NCBI GenBank assembly: GCA_937995755.1
Contig: CALKJD010000035.1
Coordinates: 1 to 64,000 of the forward strand
Length of the DNA: 64,000 nucleotides
DNA from: an uncultured Saprospiraceae bacterium
GTDB lineage: Bacteria > Bacteroidota > Bacteroidia > Chitinophagales > Saprospiraceae
Direction: 5' to 3'
The position numbers and the translations under genes are program-made. Positions 38,129 through 50,900 of the stretch are shown here, piece by piece (position 1 is the stretch's first letter; the number at the start of each line of letters is the position of its first letter). Below the pieces are notes generated by a model. The model did no database searches and was not told the origin of the DNA. It saw only the letters and a list, made by a program, of their open reading frames with translations.

Positions 38129-38444
38129 AGTGATTCGCGTTCAGCGTTACCATTGAACTTCAAATGCCTCATGTCCTTGTCTACACTAGTAGCAAGCCAA
38201 AAAATCATGTTACGCAACACCTCAAATTTACCACCCAATAGCTTTTAGTAGGTGGTATTTAATTCAGCGACTCCTTTGTTACTCTCCACCAAAAAGCCTC
38301 GTGATATTCACCTTCATGTATAGCTAGCGTTTATTTTTTTTGAATAAAGTCAAAATTAAGCGGACCTATTGAATTTTACTTCGACTAATTCATCTAAAGG
38401 AAGTAATTCTTTAAAATATTACGCAAAAACCAAAATCTCATATA
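38129..38444. other. intergenic region with short palindrome
   Basis: There is no gene here. TACCACC (38229-38235) pairs with GGTGGTA (38251-38257). The spacer AATAGCTTTTAGTA resembles sequence at 33102-33126 and near 34885, so this may be another decayed copy of the local repeat family. The promoter for the LytTR gene should lie between 38260 and 38440; no box is convincing. Confidence 0.45.
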
Positions 38445-38837
38445 ATGAGACGCATAAGCCCAAAACCAAACTATAGCGACAGTAAAGTGGAGACCTTACT
38501 GCCCTATAAAAGTAAAATCAAATTTATTTCCTCTAAAGGAACCTGCATAGTCTCAAAAAACCAAATAGACTATATACGATCTGAGAGCAACTACTCTACA
38601 GTGTACTTAACTAAGGGTACTCAGATCGTATGCTGTAGGACACTTAAGGATATCAGCAGCAAACTCCTCAAGACAGAGTTTATTCGCGTCCATGCTTCTT
38701 ATCTTGTCAACCTTTCGAGAATAGTATATATCAATTCGGATTACTCTCTACTCACTCTTAGTAATAAAGATACCATCCCTATCTCCAGATCTAAAAAGGC
38801 TGCACTAAAAACCATTATTCAGCAGATTATCGATTAG
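38445..38837 (+). CDS. stand-alone LytTR-family DNA-binding protein
   Basis: This protein has 130 residues. Residues about 28-128 form a LytTR DNA-binding domain: IDYIRSESNYSTVYLTKG, then CCRTLKDISSKL, FIRVHASYLVNLSRIVYI and IPISRSKKAAL. All of these are standard positions in the fold. No receiver domain, membrane helix or sensor domain is present; only a basic 27-residue leader precedes it. It is therefore an orphan regulator rather than a two-component response regulator. It ends 64 bases before the giant surface-protein gene with no terminator between them, so it is probably cotranscribed with it or controls it. The signal is unknown. Confidence 0.88.
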   Translation: MRRISPKPNYSDSKVETLLPYKSKIKFISSKGTCIVSKNQIDYIRSESNYSTVYLTKGTQIVCCRTLKDISSKLLKTEFIRVHASYLVNLSRIVYINSDYSLLTLSNKDTIPISRSKKAALKTIIQQIID

Positions 38838-38901
38838 TACTAATTAACTCTTTTAAATAGTATAAGAAAACCAAATACCCTTACCCAGCAATTGAAACAT
38901 C

Positions 38902-41900
38902 ATGAAATCAATCTTTTACAAACTAACATTACTAAGTATCATTAGCATATTAACGTGCTCTTCTGCTAATGCCCAACTATTTGGTGAGTCATTAGATTTT
39001 ACCACAAATGGAAATTCATATGTCCAACTATCAGGCGACAATGATTTCGGCAAAGTGAGCAACTTACAAGGTGAGTTCACTTTCGAAGCTTGGGTGCTTT
39101 CTGAAGGGTCTAAGACATGGAGTAGAGTATTTGATTTTGGAGATAGCACTAATGATTTTATCATATTTACTACTAAATCTTCCAATAACAACGAATGCGA
39201 ATTTTCCTTCAGAACTGGTGGTGGATTCACGCACAGAGTTCATGGCGGAGTTTTCCCAGAAGGATGGACACATGTAGCCTGTACACTAACTAGTAATGGT
39301 CAAGCTACCATATATCTTGATGGAGTAGAAAAGGGAACTACCGATTGGAATAAATCAATAAACGACATTGTAGGTACGACTAAAAATTATTTAGGCAAAT
39401 CTCTTTTTAACCATGATCCTTATTTTGAAGGTAAAATGGACGAAGTAAGGGTTTGGAAAGAAGCTCGTACACAAGCAGAAATTCAAGACTGGATGAATTG
39501 CGAATTGACTGGCGACAATGAAAATTTGATTGGGTACTTCAAGATGAATCAAGGTCTTTCTACAGGGCCTAGCACCTCAGATAATTTCGTTAATAATTTC
39601 GGTAAGTTATCCAGCCAAGATGGTATCCTATACAATTTTTCTCTTGCTGGTGATAATGGAAACTGGATCAATGAATCTCCTATGGCGAGTACAGAGTTAT
39701 CACAAAACTGTATAGAATTCGATGATGCAGATGGAATCAAAGTAACATCAGAATCTAATTTCGATTATTCGGATGCACATACATTCGAGGCATGGATCAA
39801 TCCCAATAAAAATGATGGATATAGAATTATTACGACTAAGGCAAATTCTTCTTTAACCGATTATCCATTCTATATGGACTACAATGGGAGTACTTTATTC
39901 TGGGGTCAGCGAAGTAGCACTTTTCATAATTGGGCAGCAGCTTATAATGCTATAGACATAGGAAAGTGGCAGCATGTTGCAGGTGTGACTTACGAAATAA
40001 ATGGAGGTGTAAAAAATGAAATTTATGTCAATGGATTACTCTTAGGCGAGGCATTCCATCCCAATCAACAACTCACTCAAAATAATAGTCCAGTGACGAT
40101 TGGTTGGGTAGAACAAAACTTTCGATTCAATGGCAAGATGTCCAACATTAGATATTGGAATAAAAGAAAAAATCCATCTGAACTAATTAAAAATATGTCT
40201 ACACAATATGCTTCTGATACGGAAGGCTTAGTAGCGCAATTCAATACATTTGATCATATAGAGTCTTCGCTAATAGATAATGCAGGAGGTAATGCTACAA
40301 CCAATATCAGAACTCCTGACTTCTCCAACGATCCGTGTTTTGTAAGATTTATACAGCAGCCAGAGGACAAAGTATTATCAATAACTGGAGGTGATATGAT
40401 CACATTCGCAGCTCAAGTAGAAGAGTGTAACGCACAAAATATTAACAGCTATCAATGGCAAAAAGATGGAGTAGATATTACTGGTGCGGTAAATCAATCT
40501 TACACCATAAATACAGCTACGATTTCTGACTTAGGAGATTATACCTTAGTGGTCACTACTTGTGGAAATACGTACATTTCTCGCAAGGCAAGACTGAGTT
40601 CTCTCAATCCAGGTACACAATTAAACTTTGATGGTAATGATGACTACATGACTTTCACTGAGACGGTATCAGGAGAATCAGCGTATACAATAGAAACATG
40701 GGTAAGATTCAATACGCCACCCACTAACCAAAACATAATTGTACTATCAAATAGTGAAGGTCCTGAGAGTTTCTTTACCAATCAAATAAGAGTTAATCCT
40801 GATGGATATGCTGAACATAGTATATTCGATGTTGGATCCGGAACTAATACTAGGACGGTCTCACACCCAGAAAAATTAATCGCTAATAAGTGGTATCATA
40901 TAAGAGCTACTGCAGTCGAAGGTGGTAATATTTCTATTAGTATTAATGGTGTTATTTCTGATGATACATCACCATGTATAAATTTTGCAGATGGAGATAT
41001 TTATTATGTGGGTCATCCAGCTTGTGGCCATAGTTGGTTAGATGGAGATATAGATGAAATCCGTATTTGGAGTATAGATACAGATACTTACAACGATCCA
41101 GAATTACTCTCAGAACCCGCAAACCTCAAACACTATTTCAATTTTAATAAAGGAGTAGCCAATGCTGATAATTCTGGCCTGACTTCAGATTTATTAGATC
41201 CTTTTTCTGCACCGAGTAATACTGCAACGCTTTCTAATTTTAATTTTAATGGAGCCGAATCTAATTGGATTACTTGCGGACCCTTCGAGGCTAACGAATT
41301 AGAGAATTCACTTTCTAATGTAGCTAGATTTATTGGAGAAGAAGCAATTTTAGGTGTCTATCCATCAGGACTCACTGGTGACGAAACTTACCAATGGTAT
41401 AAGGATGGAGAAGCCATCCCAAATGCTACCAGTAATCAGTTAAGTTTTGCGGATCTCAAACCTTCGGACGCAGGTAATTATAATGTTATTATGCAAAGAC
41501 CTAATGATTGCCCAGCGGTAAGTAACGAGAGTAATGTGATCGTATATGGCTCAGGTGAAGTGCTCAATTTTGATGGTGTAGATGATTATGTAACTATCGA
41601 TGTAGACGATTATGCTGATGATCCATTTCTAAATGATTATCAAAGGACAATATCTCTTTGGGTAAAGTTAGAAGGAGACGTAGGTCTACAAAATATATTA
41701 CAAGCAACTGATGCTTCAGGACCAATGTCTACGGTAACAAATCAGATCTACACAGATGCAGACGGTTATTTATCTTACTATGGATCTCCTACCGGTACAC
41801 TTGATGGTATCCAATTTAAATCTGACTTCCAATTTGAAGCAAACAATTGGCACCATATAAGTCTTATCATGGAAACCAACGATGGTTTGTTTGAATTCTA

Positions 41901-44900
41901 CGTAGATGGTGTTTTACTTCCAGGAGCTTTTCCAAGTACAGTAGCTTGGTCCGGTGTGACGCAGTATTATATAGGTTCTAAAGGAATCTCAATTGTCGAT
42001 GGTGTGACTACAGTACTCAATCCTCTGCAAGGAGAGATAGATGAACTAAAAATATTTCATAGAAAATTATTGCCTCAGGAAATAGATGACACCAAAAATT
42101 TTGAATGGTACTCACAAGAGGCCATGAACTGTGCATGTCAATATGCGGACCCTAAGCACTACATCAAATTTAATCAAGGGCTTGCGGATAGTGACAACAC
42201 TAACCCAAGCATTACCAATATTCCTGATTTTATGTCTAGTACGGAGTATAGATTCAATACGGTGAAGATGCACAACTTCGATCTAGAAGGTCCAGAATCC
42301 AACTGGTCAGATTGTAGTCCAATCAAGGTGCCAGAAGTTTTTGCATTTTACGCTACTGATTTTCCCTATGCTGGTCAAGATGTAAGCTTTAGCACTCAGG
42401 CTAATACAGATACCAGTCTACTTACGTATCAATGGAGAAAAGATAGTGTCAATATCTTGGGAGCTACCACTACTAATCTAATATTACCTAATTTTACTTT
42501 TCAAGATTCTGGATATTATGATGTGATTGTCTCCGACTTTTGTGATCCCAAATTCATCGATACACTCGGAATATTGAGTCCAACACCAAACTGTTTCGAT
42601 GACTTCCTAACTGAAGATATCGATTACCCCAATCAAACAATCTATACTGGCTGTACGGATCAAACAGATGAAAACTGTGGTGACGATGCCTTTTATATTA
42701 CAAGTGGATATTGTGATACAGATAATGTCTATGAAGGAAAAGAAAGTGTATTCAAATTAACGCTCGCAGAGTCGCAGGTGATCAGCCTCAGTTTGACAGA
42801 TTTTGATAGTGACTTAGATTTATTTTTGATTGATGGATCCAACTGTAACATAGACGAATGCTATGGCAGTAGTATCAATGATGGATTATTATCAGAGTAT
42901 ATTACTGTAGAAGTGCCAGCAGGTGTTCACTACATCGTAGTTGAGACCAAAGCAAACCCATTTGGTGCAAGCACATTCACATTGGAGATTGAACAATTTG
43001 ATGGAAAGTGTTACGATGCAGAACAAATTACGTGTGGAAGTATCATCAATGGAGATACACAAATGGGATCTATTTTCATGGATGAAATATGTAGTGAATC
43101 TAATTATACTGGAAGAGAATCTATCTACGAAATCGAAATAGATCAAGCGAGTACCATAGTCGCTTCACTTACTAATATGGATGTGAACTTAGATTTAATT
43201 CTACTCGATAGCCTTTGTCAAGATACGCAATGTATCTCTGTCTCAAATAATGAAAACGGTATAGATGAAGAGATCGTAATCGGAGTACAACCAGGCACTT
43301 ATTATCTAGTAGTAGACGGAGCGGATGGAGTAGAAGGTTCATTTACTTTACAGGTAGATTGTAACGATTACTTTGAAGCGAGTTATGAAGATAATGATGC
43401 ATACATCGATCTAGATTGGTCTATAGATAAGAAACTCTGTGTACCTCAAGATACCGGTGTAATAGTTAGATTATTGACATCTCCTCCATCGGAAATTTTG
43501 TATGAGGCTGAGTATAATACTGCAGCATTGACACCAGATATTATTACCGGTACATACAGGCATTATGTAGGTACAGATCATACTCGTAGTTACAAGCTCA
43601 GAGTGTATAATAGACTTAACAATAAAATACTCTGCGACGAATTACAGGTAGGTAAGACACTTCCTTTCCAAGAGCCTGAGATTTTAACTATCTCTGATAG
43701 CGAATATCCTGACAGTATAAAGGTGACTTGGAGAAATCACTCCGCACTTTCTGATCAGATACTGATATACCGTGATGGTACACTCATCAGCACATTAAAT
43801 GATGGCTATACAGAAGATAGTCTCGTAGTTTCTTTTTTGGATGTGCATGATATCAACAATACACTTTCGATTCAGCAGGATAGTAGCTACACTTATAATA
43901 TAGAGACATATAGTTCTCAGCTGATGCAAAGTTATCCAGCGGTGGATACTGTGGGCAGTACATTTGCCATCGGTTTTACAGCTACTGATTTAGATTTTGA
44001 AGATAGGGTAAGCCTTCAGTGGAATGATATCTCTAATTTTTGTACAGGCATAAAACTTGAGAGAAATGGTATTCTCCTTCATCTACTGTCTCCTAATGAA
44101 ACGTACTTTGATGACCTCAATCCTATATTCGGAGTGACTACAGAATATAGTCTTACGCTCATGGATGGGCCTAACGAGATCATGGAAGTATTCGATCAAG
44201 GTGAAGTAGCACCGCATGGAGTTATCTCTGGAAAAGTGACAACTCTACAAGGCGATTACCCAATAGATGGTGCCACAGTTGTACTTTCTAAAGATACAAT
44301 TATAGATGGAGAGGCAGTAATTATTACCGTCCAAATTACCACTACAGATTTTAAAGGATTGTATTCTTTTACTGATGTAGTATATGGACTAAGTCAAGAT
44401 TTCATAGTCACTGCTAATAAGACTGGTAGCTCATTCTTACCAGAAGAAATAATAGCGAATCTTAATCAAGCACAGTTTGATATTACGGATATTAATTTCC
44501 AAGACGAACTTCCAATAACCGTAATAGATGTGGATGACTTAGTAGATAACTTTGCAGCTTATCCAATGCATGATGAAGATATAATGAGTTTAGATTGGAC
44601 GTATACTTACGATGCAACAGATACCTTATTTTTCAATCTCTACCGCAATGGAAATTTAATTTTTAGTGATACAGATGTCGATGGCGCTATTAACAATTTT
44701 GAAGATTTTGGTGGTGTGCCAGATAGCAGCTATGTATACATATTACAAGTGACTAACGATGAAGGCGTAGAAAAACTATCGCAAGAGATAGAAGTAATCG
44801 TAACGTATCCATCTGTAACACCCATCTCTGATTGGTCATTCACTATCGGTGAAGATGGTAGCATTGATCAAGAGAAAGATCCTAACATTTATTTCGATTG

Positions 44901-47900
44901 GTCAGCATCTAATCATCCCTCACAAAACTTCGAAGGATTCAGAATTTATAGAGATGATATAGCTATCGCCGAAGTAGATAACGAATTAGATGCCTATAGA
45001 TATTTATCTATACCAGGCTCAACGAGTGATTATGATATAGTAGCATACAGAGTAGTAAATGGTACTGTGTACGAATCAGAAACTTATCCTGATCCTGCTT
45101 TGGAGATTACCTCTAATGATATCTTTATTCCTGAATTTAGTATCGATGGTAGGATCATTACATTTGATCTTTCAGCAATTAGTTTTGAATCCGAATTTTG
45201 GAATACTGCCTATTATGACGGTATCGCAATCGAAAGAAAATTACAATCAGAAAACGATAGTACATATCTACAAATTGGAGAATTTACGAGGCAATATTTA
45301 CAGTCGACTTCTGCTGTAGGAGACGGTGCAGCTACTGCTTACTTTTTTGATACATACAGTATAGGTAATACAGATTACGATTACAGACTCAGTAGCTATA
45401 TAGAAGTCGAAGGTGTCACGTATCACAACGGATATGTAGTATCCAATACACCTCCGCCGATTAACGGACCTAGCGGATTGAGTGCTATAGAAGAAGAAGG
45501 AAAAGTAGCATTAAGCTGGACATCTAATCATACAGGCGAAGTAGGATTCAATACACAATTGTATATCAATTACGAAGGTTATGAAATAACTAGAACTCCT
45601 CAAGGATCAGGACAAACTCCGGAGGTCATAGCCACACTTCCTGCTAACAATGAAGAATATAACGACTTCATAAGTAATCCTGTTTACGATGTATTTTTTG
45701 ATCTGTACGATGATATAGATTACGAATACGCGGTGAATGCATTTATTACAGTAGAGGGAGTAAAGCATTATGCAGATCCTATTACAACTATTGCAGGTCC
45801 TATAGCGGGTACAACTTCTCAGCCGCTTCCATTTGATTTTATGGCGAGTAGAGATCTTCCTGGTCAGATCAAATTATGTTGGGATTGGAATGCCGCATTA
45901 CAAAGTGAATTTGTAATATTTAGAGGGGAAGATTTGGTAGCAATTTTGCCTCATAGTGCAAGATCATTTTATGATTATGATGCACCTGAGGGCATAGATG
46001 TGCCCTATACGATTCAGTCAAGATTCCAAGGTGAATTTTCACAGGCAATAAGAGCAGAAGGATACATACCTACACTAGTTACGATCACAGGTAGAGTGAC
46101 TAATGATACTACAGGAGAAGGATTAGCTGACGTCAACATGAGCTACTTTAGTGGATTCTTTCCGCCGTATAGTACATTCGATTTCGAGAATGCGGTGAGT
46201 ACTGATGCAACAGGATTTTATGTATTTAATAATGTACCAAGCATCGAAGGATTACCTATTACTATAAAAGCAAATCGCATCAATATAGATTTCTACGAAG
46301 ATCCAGACAATAATTTTAATCAAGCATCTGAGCTTATAACACTATCTACAGAGTCATCATACGAAGTTAATTTTATAGATTATAGTAGTAGATCCGAGAC
46401 AGACGAGTTCACTAGTATCCTAGCTGTAGATGCTGTAGCTAATGCCGCAGAAATGAATATCAAAATCCAATGGTCTATCAGCAATGAAAATTATGATGGA
46501 TTTAGAATCTATAGAGGTGATAAGATCTTAGGCGAAGTGATGCCTGGCGAAGGATTTTCATTCGTAGATACTACAGGTTTCCCTGGTATATTATTTCCAT
46601 ATGGTGTACAGGCATACAAAGGTCCTGCAAGTGATAGAGAATACTCAGAAATCGTAGGAGCACAAGCAACATTCCCTAGAGTAGAACCAGTGATCAATCT
46701 TACAGCAACACCATTCGCCGCTATGAATGTCATGAAAATTGCATGGTCACATCCACTAGATAATCATGATTTATACGCAGTAAGTAGAAACGGCGAATTC
46801 TTAAAGTCGATACCTGCAGGAGATCCAATGGTATGGACAGATAGTACTGGTGTTCCTGGTAATACATATCAGTATGAAGTGATCGCAGTGAAAGGAAATT
46901 TCGTTTCAGATCCTGTTGCGATATCTGCAAAGTACAAAGGTATAGGTGAAGTGACACAGCTTATAGCTACTATAGACACAGTAGGAAGTACTGCTTGTCT
47001 TGGAGTCAATAATACGACTAACCATATAGAATTATATTGGAGATATGAGCCAGGAGCAGCACAAGGCTTTGAGATCTATAGAGATAATGAATTGATCGCG
47101 GATATAGATTCTACAGTTCTGCGATTTGGTAATCTGCCATTAGTGACAGGCGATACATTGATGTCAGGTGATCTTGTAAGTTATCAAGATTATACTGGTG
47201 TGCCAGGGAGTATGCATGAGTATCATATTTTAGCATATGTAATCCGTAATGGCGAACGATATACTTCTGGAATAGAAGAATTATTTTTATCTGCAGAACA
47301 AATATTTCCAGATATCGCTCAGGTAAATAATCTATCAATAGATCAAAATAATATATTAGGTTCTATTCAGATTACTTTTGATTACGATCCATACATCGTA
47401 AAAGGTTTTGAGATTCTAAGAGACGGTATCGTCATGGATACTATTTTCGAATCTAACATGGGATCATACGAGTATCAAGATTTTACTGGTCAGCCAGGTA
47501 TGGAGTATAGCTATGTAGTGAGAGTATATGATCGCATCAATGGTGATAATTATTACAGCGGATCAGGTTGCGAAAAACTAGTTTCGTTTCCTATCGTACC
47601 AGTGCCACAAAACTTTATGGCCACTCAAGGTACGTTCGAAAATCATATTGAAGTTCAATGGGATTTTGATACACAAGCTTTTGTAGATAGTTTCCATTTA
47701 GAAAATCTAACGCTTGGACAAAAAGTCTCTTTCGCAGTAGGAAGAAGAAAATATATTGATCTCGTAAATGACAATACGAATAGTAATTATACCTATAGAA
47801 TAAGAGCATCTAGAGAAGTGGATGGTACTGACATTTATTCTGATTGGTCAGTTGAAACTACAGGGTGGTCAGGTAAACAAATCACTGGTAATGAAGATGA

Positions 47901-50900
47901 AGAAATTGATGGTAGTTGCTTAGGAAATTATAATGGATTTGCTGTCGATATGGATGGTGAATGGGGAGTAAGTGGTGCACCAGTAGGAGCAGAATCTGTC
48001 AATATCTATAGGCAAATAGATGGAGGTTGGAGTTTATTCCAGACTTTGCCTTCTATTGGTTCTGGATTAGATGTGGATTTTGGTTTTTCAGTGGCCATTT
48101 CTGGAGATCATATTATAGTCGGTGTACCTAAAGAAGATCGAGTATTCATCTACGAATTTGATGGTACACAATGGGGTAATCCGCAATCTATCACTGGACA
48201 AGCCGATACTAGATTTGGTCACTCAGTTGATATCGATAATGAGCAATGTATTATTTCCGCACCTTATAGAAGGCTGCATGCGTTCTCTGAGCAAAATGGT
48301 CAAATTAAGATCTATGATAAAGTAGATGGTCTGTGGACAGAATCTTTTAGTCACATCACTAGCAATACAGAAAGATTAGGTTATGGTGTTGCTATCTCTG
48401 GCGATCTTGCAGCCATTACATATCGTAATATCTCAGGTGGAGTAGAAAGAGTAGCTGTTTTTGTCAAGACCAATGGTGTTTGGGCTATACATTCCTATCC
48501 TGAAACTCTTAATTACACTGCTTTTAACGGACTTCATGAGGATAACATAGATCTCAAAGATGGAAAGTTGATTGTCGGCGATAGAAGATTTGATAATTTC
48601 AAGGGGAAAATATATACAGCGGATCTTACAGTAAATGGTCTGAGTAATGTACAAAACTATACGCCTAGTGGTATTGCTTCATTTTCAGATTTTGGAAAAT
48701 CAGTAGCCGTTACTAATATAGCATCTCCAGATGATGAAGCTACCTACTACATGGTTGGTGCTCCTTATTACGATGCGCCTGGATACTCTGATTTAGGTAG
48801 ATCATATCTGTTTACAGATCTATCTGGATCGTTTCAGGAGGTAGAAGTATTTGATAATAGTGAATTACCTGAAGATGGGCCACTCAGTGGATTTTCTGTA
48901 GGTATATCAGAGACTGCCGTGATGATGGGCGCTCCATTTAATGGTGCTGTAAATCAAGGTAAAGTAGAGATGCGTAACTTACTCAAAGCGCCTGCGACCG
49001 TAAATGCCACCGACGGAGTTTCGGTAAATCTAGATCCATCAAGAGTAACGATTACTTGGACATTCGATGGCAATCAAGATCTCTTATCAGGTTTTAATAT
49101 TTATCGTGATGACGAGTTATTAATCTTCAGAGATAAACTGACCACAGATGATATCGGTAATAATACGCTGCTAGGTGAATGGGAAGATAATACTGGTGGA
49201 GCAGGTCAGCGATATGTCTATTCTGTAAGGTCAGTAAATAATACGATACCATTCGAAACCTACAGTACATCTGATGCAGGTTACATTAAAGCCAATGGAA
49301 AAATCCAAGGCTCTGTCGTGACAGCTGGAAATAATATTGCAGTACCAGACGTAACGATCAATGCTACAGGAATAGTTGACGGAGAAGTATACACATACAC
49401 CGGTACTACTTTTGCCAACGGTGAGTATATTATTACCGATGTATATTATGATCATGATCCAGCGATCGCTACAGAGTATGAAGTAGAGGCGAGCTATCTA
49501 GATCATATTATTACAGCATCTCCAAATAATATTGCAACGCTTAATTCTTTAGTAGATCCTACGATAGGTTTGGTGAATTTTGTAGACGAAACCGCTTACG
49601 TCATTACAGGAAAAGTGAGTCAGCCTATGGTCGCTTGTCCTATCGAAGGAGTCAAGATAACGCCATATATTGATGGTGCACCAAGTCTATTATCTCAGAG
49701 TACTACGGACGCAGATGGTAACTATTCGATAGTAATCAATCCAAATCAAATTGGTCTCAATGAGATCAGACTAAGTATTGATAATTTCATTACTTCTGGT
49801 ATGGATACTTTGTATTATGATTTCGTACCTGATGGAGATACAGTATTTACAGACTTTGTGAATTTTCCTTTCGTAACAGAAATTAATTTCGAAGATCAGC
49901 TCACTTATCCGATAGAAATAAAAGTCAAAAATACTTGTGATGATCCGATCTCTATTGCTCAGTGGAATATCAGAATACGTACACTTGATGGCTGCTTCGA
50001 TGAAATTTATCAGACGAATAGTACTGGTAATTTGGTCGCAGATTTATTGCCTCTTAATTATACAATGTCAGTAGTAGGAGCGACAGTACAAAATGCAACA
50101 AATCAATTAGCAACAGACTACTTTGCAAATTTTCCAGTACAACTTAATCTCCAAGATCTACACATCGATAGTATAGAGACTATGACCATGGAAGAAATAG
50201 CTGATGAATCTAAAGTCAATTTTACATATCATGTAGCGCCAGATATTTCATTGACAGGATTTACAGATTTTATTTGTACGTCTGATGTGGCAGTACTCCA
50301 GCAAGGAGAGTTGTATACTTTGAATATTGATATTGCTGAACAGTTTGGAAGTAAATATTGTGCAGTACAAGAAGGGAAAGTGAGCATCTCTAATCCAGCT
50401 TCGAACCAAGGTGGAAAGACGATTTTATTATACGATCCATTGTTCGAAGAGTTTCCTGCATATACTTTTTCGGCTGGAGATCCTAATCAGATCAGTCCAC
50501 ACTTTTATAGTGTCGTAGTGGATTACTTGAGTGATGATGATGTTTTCTTAGGAAGATTTACTCAACTCGTATTTGTTGAAGGTTCTGTTGCTTTGCCAGG
50601 TGCTGGCATATTAGTAGATCCTGCGAGCGGAAATGATGCCGTACCATTACCAATGATGGTACTTAGAGATCCTCCTGGTGATGGGAGTAGTTCATATATC
50701 TCTGGCGGTCAAAGTATCCAGTACGAATCACAATACACAAAATCATTTGGAGGTGGAGTAGAAGTATCATTTAATACTTCTGTAGGCTTAGGGCCTGTTA
50801 ATGCTGATATAGGTCTATCCTCTACATTAAGCGGATCTGATGAACAGGTTAATACATATAGTAACACTCTCACCTTATCACAAACCATATCTACCAGCAG

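Noticed and set aside
33513-38837. Type III-E CRISPR (Craspase) locus
   Set aside because: TPR-CHAT plus sigma factor recalls Craspase, but there is no gRAMP effector, no Cas gene and no repeat array, and this CHAT protein has a signal peptide and membrane anchor.
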